NCBI GenBank assembly: GCA_024638585.1
Contig: JAHEKA010000059.1
Span: 1 to 9,784, forward strand
Origin: Rhodospirillales bacterium
Lineage (GTDB): Bacteria; Pseudomonadota; Alphaproteobacteria; SMXQ01
Reading direction: 5' to 3'
Length of the DNA stretch: 9,784 nucleotides
The translations under genes were made by a program, and so were the position numbers. Numbering within the stretch: position 1 is the stretch's first letter; each line of letters begins with the position of its first letter. The notes beneath the pieces were generated by a model that was not told the DNA's origin, searched no databases, and saw nothing but the letters and a program-made list of their open reading frames with translations. Of the stretch, positions 6,813 to 9,784 are shown in pieces.

Positions 6813-7211
6813 TCAGGTCTCGGCCCAGACGCGGTAGGCGTCCTTCATCGTCTCCAGCGCCGATTCCACCTTGTCCGGCGGGGCGTCGCTGCGGGCCACA
6901 AGCTCGTTATATCCGTTGCGTGCACGGATGAACGACACCCAGAGATCGGCCTGGGACACGGCGCTCGCCGACCGCCGCTCGTGCTTGCGCAGTTCGGCAC
7001 CCTCGACATCCACCAAAACATGGCGCAACCGGTCGGCGACCTTGTGCGCCCCCGTCGCATAGGCGTGGTTGAATGCGGCAAGGATCTTGTCGCTCAGCCG
7101 GCGGTCGTACTGTGCCTTGGCTGCCGCCGCGCCGTTGAATTCGGATTGGCGCTGCGGTCCAGGCGCATCGCTGCGGGCCCGGGCCCCGCCCTTGGTCTTG
7201 GTCTGGACCAT
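6813..7211 (-). CDS. Hypothetical helical protein, 132 residues
   Basis: Not a family I recognise. The ATG at 7211 has GGAGGG eight bases upstream, a very good site, which supports a real gene. Residues 1-30 are basic and Gly/Ala/Gln-rich, probably disordered. Residues 31-132 look helical throughout, with three or four amphipathic helices: about 33-54 (YDRRLSDKILAAFNHAYATG), 56-80 (KVADRLRHVLVDVEGAELRKHE), 86-106 and 113-130. There is no signal peptide or membrane segment, so it is likely cytosolic. The methyltransferase gene follows in the same direction, and the 72-residue orphan is divergent from it across a 191-bp region with repeated motifs. Function is unknown. Confidence 0.72.
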   Translation of the reverse strand: MVQTKTKGGARARSDAPGPQRQSEFNGAAAAKAQYDRRLSDKILAAFNHAYATGAHKVADRLRHVLVDVEGAELRKHERRSASAVSQADLWVSFIRARNGYNELVARSDAPPDKVESALETMKDAYRVWAET

Positions 7212-7402
7212 GACTATTTCCCTCCACGAGCGGATTGCTCGCCACGAGGGCGATTGTCGTCAGGACATCGTTAATTTTCGGTCAACGGTTCACGCCGAAA
7301 AACTATTTCTTTGGTTATAGATTATTTGCCTCTTTTTACGTCTTTTTAATTACTCCCCACAAAAATGCCACGAGCAATCATCGGGGAAGGGGTAGAGAAA
7401 TC
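7212..7402. promoter_or_regulatory. Divergent intergenic region with repeated CCACGAG and a 9-bp inverted repeat
   Basis: This 191-bp region serves the minus-strand unknown gene and the plus-strand orphan. CCACGAG occurs at 7224-7230, 7242-7248 and 7368-7374. GATTGCTCG (7233-7241) is the exact reverse complement of CGAGCAATC (7371-7379), so near-matching blocks flank an AT-rich core at both gene starts. The core also has TCTTTTTA twice, at 7331 and 7341, one helical turn apart. A plus-strand TTGCCT (7327) with AATTAC 16 bp later is only a poor promoter candidate; no clear minus-strand promoter is seen. Confidence 0.4.
7387..7392 (+). promoter_or_regulatory. Ribosome binding site that sets the orphan start
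   Basis: AAGGGG ten bases before the ATG at 7403. The frame is open further upstream to 7235, but that part is AT-rich intergenic DNA with no such site. Confidence 0.6.
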
Positions 7403-7621
7403 ATGGCACTTTCAGGTGGATCGATTGAGACGCTGATTCAGCTTCTCGAGGCGAAGCTCGGGACCGTGGAGGTCTTCGACCGGGAGGATGCCCGGGAGGT
7501 CAAGGTCCTCCAGCGGTGCCGGGAAGAATTAGCGGCCTGCCGCGGCAAGGGAACAGCCAGGACCAAGGCCTCCTCGCGCGCCAAGAACCGGAGCCCCAAC
7601 GCGCCGGCCTCGCCCCTCTAG
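7403..7621 (+). CDS. Orphan small protein with basic tail, 72 residues
   Basis: The only plus-strand gene of the window. Start at the ATG at 7403, behind AAGGGG. Residues 6-47 form a likely amphipathic helix pair (GSIETLIQLLEAKLGTVE, then DREDAREVKVLQRCREELAA). From residue 48 onward the chain is basic and rich in Lys, Arg, Ser, Ala and Pro (GKGTARTKASSRAKNRSPN), as in disordered nucleic-acid-binding tails. Cys39 and Cys46 are the only cysteines. There is no signal peptide or membrane segment. A strong terminator follows 41 bp after the stop, so the gene has its own transcription unit. No family is recognised; DNA or RNA binding is an inference from charge alone. Confidence 0.7.
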   Translation: MALSGGSIETLIQLLEAKLGTVEVFDREDAREVKVLQRCREELAACRGKGTARTKASSRAKNRSPNAPASPL

Positions 7622-7631
7622 TCGCCCAAGC

Positions 7632-7657
7632 CAACACCCCGGTTGCAGCACCGGGTT
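7632..7657 (+). repeat. Small hairpin between orphan and terminator
   Basis: CCCGGT (7638-7643) pairs with ACCGGG (7650-7655) around TGCAGC; outer CAAC and GTTG bases could extend the stem with a bulge. It lies just before the main terminator and may stabilise the 3' end of the transcript. Confidence 0.35.
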
Positions 7658-7661
7658 GCCG

Positions 7662-7711
7662 AGAGGGGACCGCGTGACTACCCCCCTGACCGCGGTCCCC
7701 TCTTATTTTTC
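7662..7711 (+). terminator. Rho-independent terminator of the orphan gene
   Basis: A perfect 13-bp stem AGAGGGGACCGCG (7662-7674) / CGCGGTCCCCTCT (7691-7703) with a 16-base loop, followed by TATTTTT. It ends the plus-strand unit before the convergent GST operon. On the minus strand no T-run follows the stem, so it is not expected to stop the GST transcript efficiently. Confidence 0.9.
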
Positions 7712-7757
7712 CGAAGATCAAAAACCGACGGCCAAGCGATCCGCCTTGCCACGTGGA

Positions 7758-8390
7758 TCAGCTGTCGTCCCGCGGCGGCACGTCGTAGCCGCTTTGGGTG
7801 GCCGGCCTGGCGCGGATGCGGTCGAACCAGTCCTGAAGATGCGGCCAGGGCGTGACATCGACGCCATGGGCCTCGTGGCGGTCCACCCAGGTCCAGGACG
7901 CGATGTCGGCAATGGAGTATTCCGCACCGCCAAGGAACTCGCGCCCGCCCAGCACCTGATCCAGGATCCCATACAAACGCGCAAGCTCGTCCACGTAGGT
8001 TCCGAGGTTCTCATGGGGTTCGCCGGCCTCCTTGCGGCGCAACATGTGATGGACCTGCATCGCAGTGTGGGTCACCTGGGAGGAGCCGAAGAACAGCCAT
8101 TTCAAGGCCTCGACCCGGGCCACACCATGCGCCGGCAACAGACGGCCGGAGGTTTCGGCGAGGTAGACCAGGATGGCGCCGGATTCGAACACCGTGACGG
8201 GCCCGCCCGTGGCCCCGTCATCGACGATCACCGGGATGCGGCCGTTCGGATTCATCGCCAGGAAATCAGGCGTCTTCTGCTCTTTCCTGGATAAATCGAT
8301 CGGATGCACGGTATAGGGCAAGCCGCATTCCTCGAGTGCGATGGCGACCTTGCGGCCATTGGGCGTGGCCCGGCTGTAGAGTTGGATCAT
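7758..8390 (-). CDS. Glutathione S-transferase, YfcG/YghU-like (last of three)
   Basis: 210-residue cytosolic protein of the GST superfamily, likely a glutathione-dependent disulfide-bond oxidoreductase or transferase. The thioredoxin-like domain (1-80) holds the helix-1 motif TPNGRKVAIALEE (9-21), whose Thr and Asn are, in YfcG/YghU-type enzymes, the glutathione contacts, then NPNGRIPVI (47-55) with the cis-Pro, and FESGAILVYLAE (68-79). The alpha-helical domain (about 90-200) holds YSIADIASWTW (158-168), the N-cap/hydrophobic-staple motif. The ATG at 8390 has AGGGGA six bases upstream. The gene lies 15 bp after the next GST, so they are one operon. Its C-terminus (VPPRDDS) matches that of the neighbour, and a 19-base identity near the 3' ends (7764-7782 and 8415-8433) supports tandem duplication. 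Physiological substrate is unknown. Confidence 0.92.
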   Translation of the reverse strand: MIQLYSRATPNGRKVAIALEECGLPYTVHPIDLSRKEQKTPDFLAMNPNGRIPVIVDDGATGGPVTVFESGAILVYLAETSGRLLPAHGVARVEALKWLFFGSSQVTHTAMQVHHMLRRKEAGEPHENLGTYVDELARLYGILDQVLGGREFLGGAEYSIADIASWTWVDRHEAHGVDVTPWPHLQDWFDRIRARPATQSGYDVPPRDDS

Positions 8391-8405
8391 GGAGCTTCCC
8401 CTGCC

Positions 8406-9044
8406 CTAGAGCCCGTCGTCCCGCGGCGGCACGCCAAGGCCGCGGATCACCCCGTCCCGCGCGCCCACGGTCTCGAACCAGGCCTTCAGGCGCGGAAAGG
8501 CGTCCAAGTCGATGCCCTGCATCTCCCATCGGTAGACCCAGGGATAGGCGGCGATGTCGGCGATGGTGTATTGCGCACCGGCGAGGTAGGGCCCGTCCGC
8601 CAGGCCGGTGTCCATCACGCCGTAGATGCGCGCGTTCTCTTCCTGCCAGTCCTCAAGGTCCGGATGGGGTTTTCCGGCGTCGCGCAGGCGGACAAGCCAA
8701 TGGACCTGCATGGCATCGAAAGTCAGGTGGGTGGAGACGAAGAACAGCCATTCCAGCGTCCGCGCCCGGATCGCCGCGTCACCGGGCAGGAAGCGTCCCG
8801 ACTTCTCTGCGAGATACATCAGGATGGCGCCCGATTCGAACACCGTGACGGCTTCGCCGTCGGGGCCGTCGTCATCGGCGATCACCGGGATGCGCCCGTT
8901 GGGGTTGATCTCCAGGAACCAGGGCTCCTTCTGCTCCTTGCGCTCCAGGGCCATGGGCCGGACCTCGTAAGGAAGCCCGGTTTCCTCCAGCATGATGGAG
9001 GCCTTGCGGCCATTGGAGGTGGCTTTGGCGTAAAGGGTGATCAT
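8406..9044 (-). CDS. Glutathione S-transferase, YfcG/YghU-like (middle of three)
   Basis: 212-residue GST with the same architecture as its downstream neighbour. In the helix-1 motif the usual TPNG is TSNG (9-12): Thr9 and Asn11 are kept, the Pro is Ser. NPNGRIPVI (47-55), FESGAILMYLAEKSGRFLP (69-87) and YTIADIAAYPWV (159-170) are the other family signatures. Residues 110-130 (AMQVHWLVRLRDAGKPHPDL) closely match the same segment of the neighbour (AMQVHHMLRRKEAGEPHENL), which marks the two as recent duplicates. It starts 8 bp after the stop of the upstream GST, has no strong ribosome binding site of its own and may depend on translational coupling. Likely cytosolic glutathione-dependent reductase or transferase; substrate unknown. 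Confidence 0.92.
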   Translation of the reverse strand: MITLYAKATSNGRKASIMLEETGLPYEVRPMALERKEQKEPWFLEINPNGRIPVIADDDGPDGEAVTVFESGAILMYLAEKSGRFLPGDAAIRARTLEWLFFVSTHLTFDAMQVHWLVRLRDAGKPHPDLEDWQEENARIYGVMDTGLADGPYLAGAQYTIADIAAYPWVYRWEMQGIDLDAFPRLKAWFETVGARDGVIRGLGVPPRDDGL

Positions 9045-9052
9045 CGGCCGGC

Positions 9053-9784
9053 TCAGCGTTTCTCGTACTGCGCGTCTCCGAACATCAGGTTCCAGGCCTT
9101 TTCGTCCATTTCCGCCCGGGGCACGCCTTCGAGGATCTCGTTACCTTTGACGACGCCGGGTCGCGCCTCGATCTGGTCGAACCAGCGCTTGACGTTGGGA
9201 TAGTCGTCCGCGTCGACGCCCCGGCGTTCCGGATTGCGGCACCACGGATAGATCGCCATGTCGGCGATGGAATAGTCGTCGCCGGCGATGAATTCGTTGC
9301 GCTCTAGCCGCTTGTCCATGACGCAATAAAGCCGGTTGGTCTCCTTGCCATAGCGGTTCTGGCCATATTCGATCTTGTCTTTCTCGAACTTGTCCGCGGC
9401 ATAGACCAGGAAATGGTTGGCCTGGCCAAACATCGGCCCGACGCCGCCCATCTGGAACATCAGCCATTCCATCACCCGGTAGCGTGGCTCGCCCTCCGGG
9501 GGCAGGAACCGGCCGGTCTTTTCCGCGAGGTAAAAGAGGATGGCCCCGGATTCGAACAGTGCCATGGGTTTCCCGCCGGGCCCGTCCTGATCGACGATGG
9601 CGGGGATCTTGTTGTTGGGCGAGACCTTCAGGAATTCCGGCGTAAACTGGTCGCCGGCGCGGATGTCGATGAACAAGTGTCGGTCATAGTGCGAGGGCCG
9701 CTTGCCCCCGTGATAAACGTTCATCCAGACTTGCTCGATTTCTAGTCGGTCCAGATTGGTGAAACATGCCCTCGAAATCATGCC
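9053..9784 (-). CDS. Glutathione S-transferase, YfcG/YghU-like (first of three), 5' end unclear, open to the right edge
   Basis: From about residue 36, counting from the ATG at 9781, this is a clear GST: HLFIDIRAGDQFTPEFL (35-51), SPNNKIPAIVD (54-64) with the cis-Pro, LFESGAILFYLAEKTGRFLP (75-94), then the helical domain with YSIADMAIYPWC (170-181) and RWFDQIEARPGVVKG (199-213). The tail to residue 242 is longer than in the two neighbours, more YghU-like. The first 35 residues (from MISRACFTNL) do not show the TPNG helix-1 motif, and neither do the other two frames. The frame is open through the last base of the window, so the real start may lie outside. Either the N-terminus is highly divergent, the gene is 5'-rearranged, or an insertion separates helix 1 from the rest. 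It heads the GST operon in this window, 8 bp before the next gene. Confidence 0.85.
   Translation of the reverse strand, partial: GMISRACFTNLDRLEIEQVWMNVYHGGKRPSHYDRHLFIDIRAGDQFTPEFLKVSPNNKIPAIVDQDGPGGKPMALFESGAILFYLAEKTGRFLPPEGEPRYRVMEWLMFQMGGVGPMFGQANHFLVYAADKFEKDKIEYGQNRYGKETNRLYCVMDKRLERNEFIAGDDYSIADMAIYPWCRNPERRGVDADDYPNVKRWFDQIEARPGVVKGNEILEGVPRAEMDEKAWNLMFGDAQYEKR

Noticed and set aside
7235..7402. Upstream extension of the orphan frame to 7235
   Set aside because: It runs through AT-rich intergenic DNA with aromatic-rich sequence; AAGGGG at 7387 points to the ATG at 7403.
7749..7756. Palindrome CCACGTGG just after the last GST
   Set aside because: A short GC-rich palindrome expected by chance, with no T-run to make it a terminator.
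8304..9203. 299-codon open frame on the plus strand
   Set aside because: Antisense across two GST genes; no family motif, product rich in Gly, His and Arg.

Overview
The window looks like chromosomal DNA of a GC-rich alphaproteobacterium, probably Rhodospirillales-like. That placement rests on the style of the proteins (YfcG/YghU-type glutathione transferases, a DUF5666-like exported protein, a Methyltransf_24-like enzyme) and is an inference. Coding DNA counted by eye on sample lines is about 57-68% GC. The leader upstream of the efflux operon falls to about 38%. No rRNA, tRNA, insertion sequence, phage gene or CRISPR array was seen.

Left part (1-5535, all minus strand): an envelope efflux operon, read from right to left. 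It starts with a full-length RND permease of the CzcA/CusA branch (5535-2383). A possible 37-codon small ORF then fills the gap to a secreted DUF5666-like protein (2256-1588). Next come a short periplasmic adaptor with no recognisable lipoyl/hairpin region (1534-626) and a second, paralogous RND permease that runs off the left edge (562-1). Two RND permeases thus bracket one adaptor and one extra periplasmic protein. The outer-membrane channel is not in the window. Substrate cannot be assigned: the TM4 relay is of the AcrB-like Asp-Asp type, and the CusA methionine triad does not appear to be kept.

Middle (5536-6014): 479 bp without a convincing gene. The right-hand boundary of the leader (to about 5830) is AT-rich and holds two dyads, one a likely operator candidate. 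The part next to the methyltransferase gene is GC-rich and holds three consecutive inverted repeats.

Right-centre (6015-7621): on the minus strand a helical protein of unknown function (7211-6813) is followed by a class I SAM-dependent methyltransferase (6701-6015). Divergent from them is a 72-residue orphan with a basic tail (7403-7621), which ends in a textbook rho-independent terminator. The 191-bp divergent region carries a 7-mer repeated three times and a 9-bp inverted repeat.

Right end (7758-9784, minus): three tandem glutathione S-transferase genes with gaps of 8 and 15 bp, clearly one operon. Two are close duplicates. The third has an N-terminus that does not match the family and is open to the right edge.

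The most interesting unit is the RND / DUF5666-like / hairpin-less adaptor / RND operon, which may be an atypical efflux assembly.
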